A stretch of 64,000 bases of DNA from Edaphobacter modestus (GTDB taxonomy: Bacteria > Acidobacteriota > Terriglobia > Terriglobales > Acidobacteriaceae), in contig NZ_SHKW01000001.1 of NCBI RefSeq assembly GCF_004217555.1, positions 1,488,001 to 1,552,000 of the forward strand, read 5' to 3'. The notes under the pieces are model-generated. The model saw nothing but the letters and a program-made list of their open reading frames with translations, did no database searches and was not told where the DNA came from. Each line of letters begins with the position of its first letter. The stretch's first letter is position 1. Made by a program: the position numbers and the translations under genes. Below, one piece after another: positions 52,789 to 61,616 of the stretch.

Positions 52789-53739
52789 ATGTCTAAAATT
52801 CATGGCTGTCAACTGGGGGATTTTTTTATAGGTAACTCCCCGGAAATCTATCGGATTTGCGACCAGTTGCAGAAGGCCTCTCTGACCAATATTCCTGTGC
52901 TTATTACGGGCGAGAGTGGAACAGGTAAAGGATTGGCCGCCCAACTTTTGCACGACATGAGCACGCGGTGTGCGAACAAGTTCTTAAAATTAAATTGTTC
53001 GGCAATATCGAATCAATTCTTCGAACTGGAATTATTCAGCAAGGCAGAGCAAGTCGATCGCGGCACATTGTTTTTGGACGAGATCGGGGAGTTAGACCTT
53101 GCCCTTCAAAGCAAACTTCTGCATATGTTGCGGGATTTTCGCTTCATGGGTCTTAGTGGAGAGAACGAGAGACCTATTGATGTTCTTTTGATCTGTGCAA
53201 CAAATCGCGATCTTGAAGCCGAAATCGCAAATGGAGCCTTTCGGGCTGACCTTTTCCATCGCATTAACGTGTTGAGAATGCAGATGCCAGCTCTACGTGA
53301 CTGCGTAACGGATGTGCCGATTCTGATGAGTCATTTCGTCAAACTGTATAGCGAGAAATTCGGTAAAGATCCTGTTCCGCCAAGCCCTTCCTTTATGAAA
53401 GTGCTTGAGTCGTATCATTGGCCCGGCAATACACGGGAGCTTGAAAATATGGCCAAACGATATGTTGTGCTAGGTGGGGAGGATCACGTTCTGTCGGTGA
53501 TGAAGCTACCTCCACAGCAGTTGGCTCGTTCTGAAGCGATCGATCTTACAACTCCCTTGAGGGTTCAAACCAAGCGAGCAATCCGAAACCTTGAAAGCAA
53601 GATTATTTTGAGTGTGCTGGAAGCGCACAATTGGAACCGCAGAAAAACCGCCCGATCACTCGATATCAGTTACCGCACGCTCTTGTACAAGATAAAAGAG
53701 GGCGGCCTGCCACGATCGAGCAAGACGTCCTTGACTTAA
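52789..53739 (+). CDS. AAA+ enhancer-binding-type regulator lacking the GAFTGA loop, Fis-type HTH
   Basis: A 316-residue protein without a receiver or other sensor domain. Walker A is GESGTGKG (residues 41-48), Walker B GTLFLDEIGELDL (92-104), and the arginine-finger region is FRADLFHRINVLR. Between ELFS (about 81-84) and GTLF there are only eight residues, so the roughly 22-residue stretch that carries GAFTGA in NtrC-type activators is absent. The C-terminal Fis-type HTH is HNWNRRKTARSLDISYRTLL. Without that loop it should not contact sigma-54 in the usual way; TyrR-like factors are a precedent. Start ATG 52789 chosen; TTG 52747 is possible. It lies 211 bp before a sugar-nucleotide operon, its likely target. 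Confidence 0.87.
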   Translation: MSKIHGCQLGDFFIGNSPEIYRICDQLQKASLTNIPVLITGESGTGKGLAAQLLHDMSTRCANKFLKLNCSAISNQFFELELFSKAEQVDRGTLFLDEIGELDLALQSKLLHMLRDFRFMGLSGENERPIDVLLICATNRDLEAEIANGAFRADLFHRINVLRMQMPALRDCVTDVPILMSHFVKLYSEKFGKDPVPPSPSFMKVLESYHWPGNTRELENMAKRYVVLGGEDHVLSVMKLPPQQLARSEAIDLTTPLRVQTKRAIRNLESKIILSVLEAHNWNRRKTARSLDISYRTLLYKIKEGGLPRSSKTSLT

Positions 53740-53889
53740 TCGCTTCCGACCGAAAGATCAATCTGCGTCCTGTCCTTTTCATGCCGACATGTTTGGAAGC
53801 TCACATGCTCCTAAAGATTGCGTTGCAGCAATCAGCAGTTCCAAAAGCATGCAAGTGATGTCATGAACGTCGTTCTAGTGCAGAAAATA

Positions 53890-53904
53890 TGCAAATGATT
53901 TGCA
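53890..53904. promoter_or_regulatory. Perfect 7-1-7 dyad upstream of the sugar-nucleotide operon
   Basis: TGCAAATGATTTGCA has perfect arms TGCAAAT / ATTTGCA. It ends 46 bp before the first gene's start. Half-site-like TATGCAA occurs twice nearby (53889 and 53909) and CATGCAA at about 53848. This looks like a regulator binding site; the adjacent Fis-type regulator is the obvious candidate (inference). Confidence 0.55.
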
Positions 53905-53950
53905 CGAGTATGCAATTCGACGAAAAAATACGCAATCCGGGAGAGTCCGC

Positions 53951-54991
53951 GTGGTGAATTTCGGAGTAGTTGGCTATGGATACTGGGGACCAAACTTGGT
54001 CCGCAATCTGTTTGAGGTTCCAGAGACGCAGGTTGTAGCAGTCAGCGACATGAATCAGGAGCGGCTGAAGTTGGTTAAGAGCCGTTATCCGTCTGTTGAA
54101 ACGACGACGGACTTCCATCAATTGCTCAACAATCCGAAGATCGATGCGATTGCGATCGCAACGCCGGTCTTTACACACTACGACCTTGCTTTGCAGGCTT
54201 TACAAAGTGGTAAACACGTCATGGTCGAAAAGCCCATGACATCCACTTCGGAGCAGGCAATGCGGTTAATCGACGAAGCTGCCAGCCGCAATCTCGTACT
54301 TATGGTAGACCACACGTTTGTCTACACCGGCGCCGTACGCAAGATCAAAGAGATTGCTGATTCCGGACAATTGGGAGAAATACTCTATTACGACTCGACC
54401 AGGATCAATCTCGGCCTCTTTCAACGGGACGTTGATGTGATCTGGGATCTTGCCGTTCACGATCTGGCGATCATGGACTATATTCTTCCATCGACTCCGT
54501 GCGCGGTTGCAGCCACAGGCATCAATCATGTCTTCGGTGGCACCGAGAACCTGGCTTACATCACTATGTTCTTTGAAGAAAATGTAATTGCTCATGTGAA
54601 CGTAAACTGGCTCTCTCCTGTCAAAGTGCGACGCACGCTGGTAGGTGGCAACAAGCAGATGATTGTGTATGACGACATGGAGCCCAGTGAAAAGGTCAAG
54701 GTCTATGACAAAGGAATCACGGTAAACTCGACACCCGATTCTCTTTACAAGGCCTTGGTTGGATATCGTTCGGGTGATATGTTCGCCCCTCAGCTGGATG
54801 TATCGGAAGCACTCAAAGTCGAGATCCAGCACTTCGCAGATTGCATCAAGACAGGAGCGGAGCCTATCACCGGAGGGCAGGCTGGCCTTCGAGTAGTTCG
54901 CATTCTGGAGAGCGCGTCTCTTTCGATGAAACAGCGCGGCAAACTCGTCACCCTCGCCGACGAACTTACTCTGAGTCGCGGAGCGGCCTAA
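53951..54991 (+). CDS. Gfo/Idh/MocA dehydrogenase (2), WbpB-like sugar-nucleotide 3-dehydrogenase
   Basis: A 346-residue enzyme with Rossmann site FGVVGYGYWGPNLVRNLFEV, the motif KHVMVEKPMTSTSEQAM and the family end ALKVEIQHFADCIKTGAEPI. GTG 53951 (or 53954) is chosen because GGAGAG lies about eight bases upstream and the Rossmann strand begins there; an ATG at 53900 adds 17 basic residues. With the following hexapeptide acetyltransferase and DegT aminotransferase it reproduces the WbpB-WbpD-WbpE order, which makes a 3-acetamido sugar on UDP-GlcNAcA: WbpB oxidises C3, WbpE aminates and WbpD acetylates. Substrate identity is inferred from this order. Confidence 0.9.
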   Translation: MVNFGVVGYGYWGPNLVRNLFEVPETQVVAVSDMNQERLKLVKSRYPSVETTTDFHQLLNNPKIDAIAIATPVFTHYDLALQALQSGKHVMVEKPMTSTSEQAMRLIDEAASRNLVLMVDHTFVYTGAVRKIKEIADSGQLGEILYYDSTRINLGLFQRDVDVIWDLAVHDLAIMDYILPSTPCAVAATGINHVFGGTENLAYITMFFEENVIAHVNVNWLSPVKVRRTLVGGNKQMIVYDDMEPSEKVKVYDKGITVNSTPDSLYKALVGYRSGDMFAPQLDVSEALKVEIQHFADCIKTGAEPITGGQAGLRVVRILESASLSMKQRGKLVTLADELTLSRGAA

Positions 54992-54992
54992 C

Positions 54993-55553
54993 ATGATAAG
55001 TCAACTCGCGAGGGATCCGCTTCAGATGGATCATAGTACAGATGTTGCGCAGACTCCGCATCATGCGGTCTCGGCAGAGTTTAGTCGTATCGCTCCGGAT
55101 GTCAGGCTGGGTGTCGGTGTGCGTATCTTTGCATTCGTCAATCTTTACGGTTGTTCCATCGGAGATAACAGTAAGATTGGAACCTTTGTCGAGATTCAAA
55201 AAAACGCGGAAATCGGCAAGAATGTCAAAGTCTCGAGCCATACTTTCATCTGCGAGGGAGTCAAGATAGAGGATGACGTCTTTATTGGACATAATGTCTC
55301 GTTTATTAACGATAAGCATCCTCGAGCCACAAATTCTAACGGTAGCTTGCAGAACGAGGCAGACTGGCAGGTTGTACCGACAGTCGTAAAGCGAGGCGCA
55401 TCCATAGGAACAAGCTGCACAATTCTCTGCGGAGTCACGATTGGTGAATCTGCCATTGTAGGTGCAGGCAGCGTTGTCACTCGTGATGTTCCACCAAACA
55501 CTGTTGTGGCCGGTAATCCTGCTCGTTTTTTGAAAATAGTGGAGGAAGCATGA
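54993..55553 (+). CDS. Left-handed beta-helix N-acetyltransferase, WbpD-like
   Basis: A 186-residue hexapeptide-repeat enzyme, with turns such as IAPDVRLGVGVRIFAFVN, GCSIGDNSKIGTFVEIQK, VKIEDDVFIGHNVSFIND and TIGESAIVGAGSVVTRDVPP. The catalytic His is probably in NDKHPRATN, where WbpD-like enzymes have NDxxPR. It uses acetyl-CoA to acetylate the 3-amino group made by the aminotransferase. It starts 1 bp after the upstream stop and overlaps the next gene by 4 bp, so translation is coupled. Confidence 0.92.
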   Translation: MISQLARDPLQMDHSTDVAQTPHHAVSAEFSRIAPDVRLGVGVRIFAFVNLYGCSIGDNSKIGTFVEIQKNAEIGKNVKVSSHTFICEGVKIEDDVFIGHNVSFINDKHPRATNSNGSLQNEADWQVVPTVVKRGASIGTSCTILCGVTIGESAIVGAGSVVTRDVPPNTVVAGNPARFLKIVEEA

Positions 55554-56656
55554 AGATTCCCTTTGTCGATCTTAGATCCCTGCACGATGAAATCAATGAT
55601 GAGCTTCGGGAAGTATTTGACCGTGTTCTCAATAGCTCGGCCTTTGTGTTGGGCCCGGAAGTTCAACGGTTCGAGCAGGAGTTCGCTGCATATGTTGGAA
55701 CAAGCCACTGTGTCGCTGTAAACACCGGGACTGCAGCATTACATCTTGCATTAGCTGCACTCAATATTGGTAACGGAGACGAGGTAATCACCGTCCCGCA
55801 TACGTTCATTGCAACTGCTGAGGCCATCTCGGCTGTTGGCGCACGACCGGTGTTTGTCGACATCGACCCCGTAAGCTTCACAATGGATCCCAACTTGCTT
55901 GAAGCAGCGATCACTAGCAGAACCCGTGCCATCATTCCGGTAGATCTCTATGGACAGACAGCGGACATGGATTCGATTCAGGAGATTGCTGACCGCCACG
56001 GCATACCTGTTATTGAAGATGCATGCCAGGCCCACGGTGCGGAGTACAAGGGTCGGAGAGCCGGATCGTTCGGAGTTGCCGGATGTTTCAGCTTTTACCC
56101 AGGAAAGAATCTCGGTGCCTGCGGCGAAGGGGGGGCTGTTACTACCAACGATGCGGAGCTCGCTCACCGGATTAGGCTGTGGCGGGATCACGGATCCTCC
56201 AAGCGCTACGAGCACGTCTTTCCGGGACTAAATATGAGAATGGAGGGAATTCAGGGTGGAATTCTTTCTGTGAAGCTGAAGTATCTCGATCGCTGGAACA
56301 ATCAGCGCAGAGTGGCCGCAGCTGAATATGACGCGGCACTGAGGGGGACAGAAGTTGAAGTCCCGACCGAAATGCCTTACAACCGGCACGTCTATCACCT
56401 TTACGTTATTCAATCGAATAAGCGCGATTCACTTCGCGAGCAATTGTCGGAAGCCGGCATCGAGTCCGGATTGCACTATCCGACACCTTTACATCTTCAG
56501 GAGGCGTATCGTTTCCTCTCTTACAAAGAGGGAGATTTTCCCGTTACCGAGAGAGTAAAGGACCGTATCCTGTCGCTCCCTATGTATCCAGGAATCCATT
56601 CTGAAGCGATTGGGCGAGTCGTCTCGGAACTGAAGGAGAGTTGTTATGTCGGTTGA
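55550..56656 (+). CDS. DegT/DnrJ/EryC1/StrS aminotransferase (1), WbpE-like
   Basis: A 368-residue PLP enzyme of sugar-nucleotide synthesis. It opens [20 protein letters not shown]. The PLP pocket includes [14 protein letters not shown] and [18 protein letters not shown], and the Schiff-base Lys is in [15 protein letters not shown]. It would transfer an amino group from glutamate to the 3-keto sugar nucleotide, directly between the dehydrogenase and acetyltransferase steps. It overlaps the next gene by 11 bp. Confidence 0.93.
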   Translation: MKIPFVDLRSLHDEINDELREVFDRVLNSSAFVLGPEVQRFEQEFAAYVGTSHCVAVNTGTAALHLALAALNIGNGDEVITVPHTFIATAEAISAVGARPVFVDIDPVSFTMDPNLLEAAITSRTRAIIPVDLYGQTADMDSIQEIADRHGIPVIEDACQAHGAEYKGRRAGSFGVAGCFSFYPGKNLGACGEGGAVTTNDAELAHRIRLWRDHGSSKRYEHVFPGLNMRMEGIQGGILSVKLKYLDRWNNQRRVAAAEYDAALRGTEVEVPTEMPYNRHVYHLYVIQSNKRDSLREQLSEAGIESGLHYPTPLHLQEAYRFLSYKEGDFPVTERVKDRILSLPMYPGIHSEAIGRVVSELKESCYVG

Positions 56657-57335
56657 CCACGAATTTACGATCGCCTCGGAAGCGAGGACGGTACCTGCTG
56701 TCTTCGGAAGCAAAAAGCTCGTGGAAGATCCCTCTTGGGAGTGGGAGTTCGCTTCTCACCTGAAGCAGACTTACTCGCCATCGGAGTTGCTGGCTCTTTT
56801 TTCCAGATATAGGAATGAAGAGAGTCCCTTTGAGTCACAGATGCGACGAGTGCTCGTTCGGGCAATGTGCCGGACTGCGGGGCATTCCCTCGAGACCGGA
56901 CCCGGAATCGTCCTAAAACATGCCGATACCATGGAACTGGGCGACGCCGTCTTCATCGGATCGCAAACAATGATTCAAGGTCGTTATGATGGTACATGCC
57001 GTATTGGCAGCCATGTCTGGATTGGCCCTCACGCCTACTTCGACGCGCGAAATTTGGTTATAGAAGATTATGTTGGATGGGGTCCGGGCGCCAAGGTGCT
57101 TGGCTCTTCACATACCGGCGATCCAATCGATGTTCCCATCATTGCGACCGAGCTTACGATTAAGCCGGTCGTTATCGGCTATGGAGCAGACATCGGCACC
57201 AATGCAACAATCCTTCCTGGCGTTCACGTGGGCGCCAACGCCATCGTAGGCGCAGGTGCCGTTGTGACAACTGATGTGCCCGAATATGCTGTTGTAGCCG
57301 GTATACCGGCAAAAGTTATCCGTTATCGCCAGTAG
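56646..57335 (+). CDS. Hexapeptide-repeat acyltransferase with helical N-terminal extension
   Basis: A 229-residue protein. The first 85 residues are charged and helical ([40 protein letters not shown]); the rest is a left-handed beta-helix of the maltose/galactoside acetyltransferase type ([60 protein letters not shown]). The probable catalytic His is in [14 protein letters not shown]. The acceptor is probably another sugar, or the same product at O-4 or O-6. It is the fourth gene of the operon; a 73-bp gap follows. Confidence 0.88.
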   Translation: MSVDHEFTIASEARTVPAVFGSKKLVEDPSWEWEFASHLKQTYSPSELLALFSRYRNEESPFESQMRRVLVRAMCRTAGHSLETGPGIVLKHADTMELGDAVFIGSQTMIQGRYDGTCRIGSHVWIGPHAYFDARNLVIEDYVGWGPGAKVLGSSHTGDPIDVPIIATELTIKPVVIGYGADIGTNATILPGVHVGANAIVGAGAVVTTDVPEYAVVAGIPAKVIRYRQ

Positions 57336-57408
57336 CAACAATACACGAGATTCTAGTAATTCAAAGGACTATGGAAGCCAATGAGTCAGCGGAGCAGAAG
57401 GGGAGCAA

Positions 57409-58398
57409 ATGAATCCTATTGAGGGTACAAGGATACTCGTAACTGGTGGGGCTGGATTTGTAGGAAGTGCCACCGTGGATCAACTCTTGAGCGGGGGAGC
57501 CGCCGAAGTACGGGTCCTTGATAATTTCATCCGCGGAAACACTCGCAATCTAGAGGCAGCTCAGAAGACTGGGCGTCTTACGCTTGTTGCTGGTGATATC
57601 CGCGATGCAGATATGGTGGATAGTCTAACCGAGGGTGTCGACTACGTATTCCATCAGGCAGCGTTGAGAATTACTCGTTGCGCGGAAGCTCCGCGGGAGG
57701 CCGTTCAAGTTCTAGTAGATGGCACATCAAATGTCCTGGAAAGCGCGGTCCGCCACAAGGTCAAAAAGGTTGTTGCTGCTTCTTCCGCTTCGGTCTACGG
57801 TGATCCGTCTTATCTGCCGATGGATGAGAGTCACCCATTCAACAATCGCACACTGTATGGTGCGGGGAAAATCGCTAATGAACAGATGCTTCGCTCTTAT
57901 TACGAAATGTTCAAGCTGCCCTATGTAGCATTTCGGTACTTCAATATCTACGGACCCAGGATGGATCTCGATGGTGTTTATACCGAGGTCTTGGTTCGCT
58001 GGATGGATGCGATCGAAGGAGGTCAGTCGCCTAAGATCTTCGGCGACGGTTCTCAGTCGATGGACTTCGTTTATGTCGATGATGTTGCCAGAGCGAATGT
58101 CGCTGGCCTTGTATCCGACACAACTGATGAAGTCTTCAATGTAGGGACGGGCGTTCAAACAAATTTAAATGAGCTCTGCCACTCACTACTGAAAGTCACT
58201 GGGTCAAAACTCAACCCTGAGTATCTCGAGGCCCGTAAGGTCAATAACGTTCAAGCGAGACGAGCAGCTATTGAGAAAGCAGAAAGAATGCTTGGCTTCA
58301 AAGCAGGCGTCGATCTTGAGACGGGCCTGAAGTTGCTTATCGAATGGCGCGATCAAGTTAAGTTCGAGCTAACTGCAACAACGGGGAGCACAAAGTGA
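57409..58398 (+). CDS. Extended SDR: NAD-dependent sugar-nucleotide epimerase/dehydratase
   Basis: A 329-residue enzyme. The NAD site is ILVTGGAGFVGSATVDQLLS; the Ser is in KVVAASSASVYGDPSYLP and the Tyr-Lys pair in NRTLYGAGKIANEQM; RYFNIYGPRMD and DFVYVDDVARANVAG are typical of GalE/WbpP-like epimerases. It should convert a UDP-sugar into its 4-epimer or decarboxylate UDP-GlcA; which one cannot be told here. AAGGGGAGC lies directly before the ATG. The stop overlaps the next start by 4 bp. Confidence 0.9.
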   Translation: MNPIEGTRILVTGGAGFVGSATVDQLLSGGAAEVRVLDNFIRGNTRNLEAAQKTGRLTLVAGDIRDADMVDSLTEGVDYVFHQAALRITRCAEAPREAVQVLVDGTSNVLESAVRHKVKKVVAASSASVYGDPSYLPMDESHPFNNRTLYGAGKIANEQMLRSYYEMFKLPYVAFRYFNIYGPRMDLDGVYTEVLVRWMDAIEGGQSPKIFGDGSQSMDFVYVDDVARANVAGLVSDTTDEVFNVGTGVQTNLNELCHSLLKVTGSKLNPEYLEARKVNNVQARRAAIEKAERMLGFKAGVDLETGLKLLIEWRDQVKFELTATTGSTK

Positions 58399-59555
58399 CC
58401 ACCATCTCAGTACAAGCCGCAGCAATGATCCCAGTCGCCCGACCTTTCATCGGTGCGGAGGAAGAGCACGCAGTCATTGAGGTTCTACGTTCGGGTTGGG
58501 TGACTCAGGGCCCTCGCGTTGCTGAGTTCGAAAGAGAATTCTCGGCGTATATCGGCTGCGATCACTCGGTCGCCGTATCTTCATGCACCACGGCGCTTCA
58601 TCTTGCCTTGGTGGCAAGCGGGATCGGTTCCGGCGATGAAGTTATCTGCCCGAGCCTCTCCTTTATCGCTACCGCGAATTCAATTGCCTATGTGGGCGCT
58701 ACCCCGGTCTTCTGCGACATCGATCTCGCAACGTACAATCTTGATCCCTCGGCACTTGAGGGACTAATCACTCCACGCACCAAGGCGATTCTGGTAGTTC
58801 ACCAGATCGGCTTGTCCGCCGAAATGAAAGGGATTTTGGTGGTTGCTAAAAAGTATGGCCTGGCCGTCATCGAAGATGCAGCCTGCGCTATCGGATCAGA
58901 ATATGAGGGCAACCTTATTGGGAAGCCGCTGGGCACAATGGCATGCTTCAGCTTCCATCCTCGCAAGATCTTGACGACCGGCGAGGGCGGCATGATCACG
59001 ACAAATGACGCCGACCTAGCCGACAAACTCCGCAAGCTACGGCAACACGCAATGAGCTTGTCTGATGTTGTCCGTCATAACGCAAAACAAGTGACGGCCG
59101 AAACCTATGACGAAGTAGGTTATAACTTTCGCATGACCGACATGCAGGCCGCTATGGGAGTTGTACAGCTCGACCGCCTGCAGAGTTTTCTGCAAAGGCG
59201 CCGACATTTAGCCTCACGCTACGATGAAGCACTCCAACCCCTCCCCTGGCTCGAAACACCATCCGTTCCTTCGAACTGCCGTCACAACTATCAGTCGTAC
59301 ATGATTCGCTTGGTTGATGCTTCAGCCGCAAAACGCGATTTAATCATGCAGAGGTTGCTCGAGAAGAACATTTCTAGCCGGAGAGCGATCATGGCAATCC
59401 ACCGGGAGCTACCTTATCGCTCAGAGCAGTGGGAAACCGCTTTGCCAAAAACGAATCTCGTAACCGATACCGCACTCATTCTCCCGTTGTTCCATCAGAT
59501 GACCGAAGCCGATCAAGACTATATCATCGAGGTCCTTTACTCTATCGCGAGATAG
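58395..59555 (+). CDS. DegT/DnrJ/EryC1/StrS aminotransferase (2)
   Basis: A 386-residue PLP enzyme starting with GTG 58395, which overlaps the upstream stop (GTGA). VARPFIGAEEEHAVIEVLRS is the typical opening. The PLP pocket has VSSCTTALHLALVASG and LAVIEDAACAIGSEYEGN, and the Schiff-base Lys is in SFHPRKILTTGEGGM. It differs strongly from the first aminotransferase of the operon (different Lys motif), so it acts on another sugar or position, for example C4 as in PglE/ArnB-type enzymes. It is the last gene of the operon; no terminator hairpin was recognised. Confidence 0.91.
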   Translation: MTTISVQAAAMIPVARPFIGAEEEHAVIEVLRSGWVTQGPRVAEFEREFSAYIGCDHSVAVSSCTTALHLALVASGIGSGDEVICPSLSFIATANSIAYVGATPVFCDIDLATYNLDPSALEGLITPRTKAILVVHQIGLSAEMKGILVVAKKYGLAVIEDAACAIGSEYEGNLIGKPLGTMACFSFHPRKILTTGEGGMITTNDADLADKLRKLRQHAMSLSDVVRHNAKQVTAETYDEVGYNFRMTDMQAAMGVVQLDRLQSFLQRRRHLASRYDEALQPLPWLETPSVPSNCRHNYQSYMIRLVDASAAKRDLIMQRLLEKNISSRRAIMAIHRELPYRSEQWETALPKTNLVTDTALILPLFHQMTEADQDYIIEVLYSIAR

Positions 59556-59589
59556 GAGTTCAAAAAACGAGCCTACAACTGTGCGAGTG

Positions 59590-60135
59590 TGGCCCGCAAG
59601 CGCCCTGTAGTTCGCATTCGTTACAATCTTCAGTTGATTCATTCGATGGATCGCTGTGTCTACGATGTACTTTCCAGTTGCCAGTGAAGCGGTAGCCGCA
59701 GGTGACGGCACATTGCATACATGAACCATCCCGCCTGTGTAAGCAAGTAAAAGTCGTCGACAAGTTTTCCGTGTGTATCCAAAGCTTGCGCGCGAACCCC
59801 TGATCCGCCCGGTATCAAATCTTCAGCCGTAATATCTGGCATTAACCGCTGCAGAGCGCGAACAAAAGGCAGCTTTGTTCCGCGAACGATAGTACTCTCC
59901 CAAAGAAGTCTGCCAATACTTCGCCGCCATCTACCAGAATCCTGGAAACGTGGCGAATTCCATCACATCGCTAGCGTCGAATGATCTCTTTAGATAGCCT
60001 TCGCGTTTCAATGCCAGTACGGCGTTCGGTCCGCCTCGATACGCCGGGTAAAATGCACGCCGAGAAATGAAACCGCGGATCAGGAACTGGATATATCAGA
60101 CCTCGGAGATGCTGGTGCTTCGACTGCGTCATTTC
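59590..60135 (-). pseudogene. Decayed L-2-hydroxyglutarate oxidase (LhgO-type), C-terminal part
   Basis: Across frames the minus strand reads HLRGLIYPVPDPRFHF, a shifted GVHFTR, GPNAVLALKREGYLKRSFDA, FPGFW-stop-MAAKYWQTSLG, EYYRSRNKAAF, ALQRLMPDITAEDLIPGGSG, VRAQALDTHGKLVDDFYLLT and VCNVPSPAATASLATGKYIV. These are the hallmark segments of the FAD enzyme that oxidises L-2-hydroxyglutarate. A TAG interrupts GFWxMAAKYW and there are at least three frame breaks. The N-terminal FAD-binding half is missing. Remnant length is about 180 codons. Confidence 0.85.
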
Positions 60136-60208
60136 ATGGCACTCTCCACTTGCCCCATGTGGGAAAGGTCTACATGGCCCACTCGTCTGTAAACTACAGA
60201 AAGGAACG

Positions 60209-60223
60209 CCTCAAGAATTGAGG
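60209..60223 (-). terminator. Short hairpin after the multicopper oxidase gene
   Basis: cctcaa (60209-60214) pairs with ttgagg (60218-60223) around gaa, directly beyond the stop codon of the minus-strand oxidase gene, followed on that strand by cgttcctttct. The stem is short, so this is tentative. Confidence 0.4.
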
Positions 60224-60225
60224 TT

Positions 60226-61503
60226 TCACGGCAACACTTGATATCTTGCAACCATGCCGCCAGAATAATGATCATTCACATGACAATGAAAGAGCCAGAC
60301 TCCTTCGCCATCGGGAATCATGTCTGCAGTCGCCATCGCCATCGGGCCAAGAAATAGCGTATCCATCCTCATGTTGTTCCATGTGACGGTGTTTCCGTGC
60401 CAATGTGCCATATGTACATCGTCTTCATTGCTGTTCGAGAGCAGATACCATCGTACCCGCTCTCCCTTTCGCATCGTCAACATCGGCAAATTACCCTCGA
60501 TATAGCCATTGAGGGAATAAAGCAGATTTTGATCGCGCAGCAATGGGTCAGTCGTCTTCATGCGAGCTATTCTGGCTTGCTTTCCTACATTTCCCTCAAA
60601 AAACCAGCTATCGGTTTCATCGAAGACTGCAAAATCTGTAATGAACTCGCGATCGACATCTTTGGGTGAGCCGTCAGGTCTGGCGCTTCCCTTCCGGGTC
60701 ACAATAATTGGGCCGATGAGCCCGGTATTGATGTCTGTCGATTCGACAAAATGCGAATGATACATCCATAGGACAGAGCTTCCATCCATGGGACCAGGAC
60801 CGCTGCGTTCTGGTACGGTCCATATGTACGTGTAGGTGCCGCCGCGGTGAATAGCGTCATCAGCCTTTACGGTTCCGCTTGTGCCATCGTTGTACGTGGC
60901 GCCTTCTGAATCTTTTGTGTACTGGACTCCATGCGGATGCATCGTTACAGTGAGGTGTGTGTTATTCCGGAAGACGACCCGTATCGAATCACCCACCTCA
61001 GCACGAATCAGCGGCCCGAGGATCCCCAGATGCGACCACTGCTGAGGACGGACTTTAACCGTCTTGAATGTCGCATCCGTATACTCCCGGTAAATCGCCT
61101 TATGGTAAATCCTGTGATTGATTCCGGACGCTGATTCATTTTCTCCTGCCTCGGGATGAGGAATTCCGGCCAGGTTTCTTCCTTGAGGAGTGTAGTCCCA
61201 GTCTACTTCATCTGCGCCAATGAAGTAGGTGCGGGTCACCCCTGCTTCCTCAGACTGTTTGGCTGGTGCTTGGCCGTTCTGCTGATGAGTTCCGCTCGCC
61301 GCCTCTACGCGTGAATGTTGGTTTTGAGTAGTTGCCTTCGCGCTCTGCGGCCAACCTGGAGTGGCAAATAAAGCAAACAAAGCTGCGATGCCAGCCTTGC
61401 AGAGTCCGGAAGTTCGGCCACTCCACCGATGCCCAGATCCGACTCCTGCTGATCTAAACGGTTGAACCACAAAGAGAAATGAACGATCTGCTGACGGTAT
61501 CAC
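60226..61503 (-). CDS. Secreted multicopper oxidase
   Basis: A 425-residue copper enzyme. A signal or membrane segment (AGIAALFALFATPGWPQS near residue 45) precedes a Gln/Ala-rich linker and the cupredoxin domains. All four copper-ligand groups are present: TMHPHGVQY, WMYHSHFVE, DVHMAHWHGN and WLFHCHVNDHYSGGM, giving type 1, 2 and 3 sites. Met is the axial type 1 ligand in HYSGGM. The overall form is near ceruloplasmin-like/hephaestin-like bacterial oxidases rather than CueO (no Met-rich insert). Likely substrates are metal ions or phenols. It stands alone, with no copper chaperone or regulator nearby. ATG 61503 is the first start; a later one is possible. Confidence 0.9.
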   Translation of the reverse strand: MIPSADRSFLFVVQPFRSAGVGSGHRWSGRTSGLCKAGIAALFALFATPGWPQSAKATTQNQHSRVEAASGTHQQNGQAPAKQSEEAGVTRTYFIGADEVDWDYTPQGRNLAGIPHPEAGENESASGINHRIYHKAIYREYTDATFKTVKVRPQQWSHLGILGPLIRAEVGDSIRVVFRNNTHLTVTMHPHGVQYTKDSEGATYNDGTSGTVKADDAIHRGGTYTYIWTVPERSGPGPMDGSSVLWMYHSHFVESTDINTGLIGPIIVTRKGSARPDGSPKDVDREFITDFAVFDETDSWFFEGNVGKQARIARMKTTDPLLRDQNLLYSLNGYIEGNLPMLTMRKGERVRWYLLSNSNEDDVHMAHWHGNTVTWNNMRMDTLFLGPMAMATADMIPDGEGVWLFHCHVNDHYSGGMVARYQVLP

Positions 61504-61616
61504 ATCAATACTATAGAGTGGGGAGGGATCAACGCAAAGGAAAATTAATGATCACCCGCCCCTCACGAGCGGGCCAAAATCTCAACGCGATTCCGCTTCG
61601 TAGAACCAGCTCCGTC

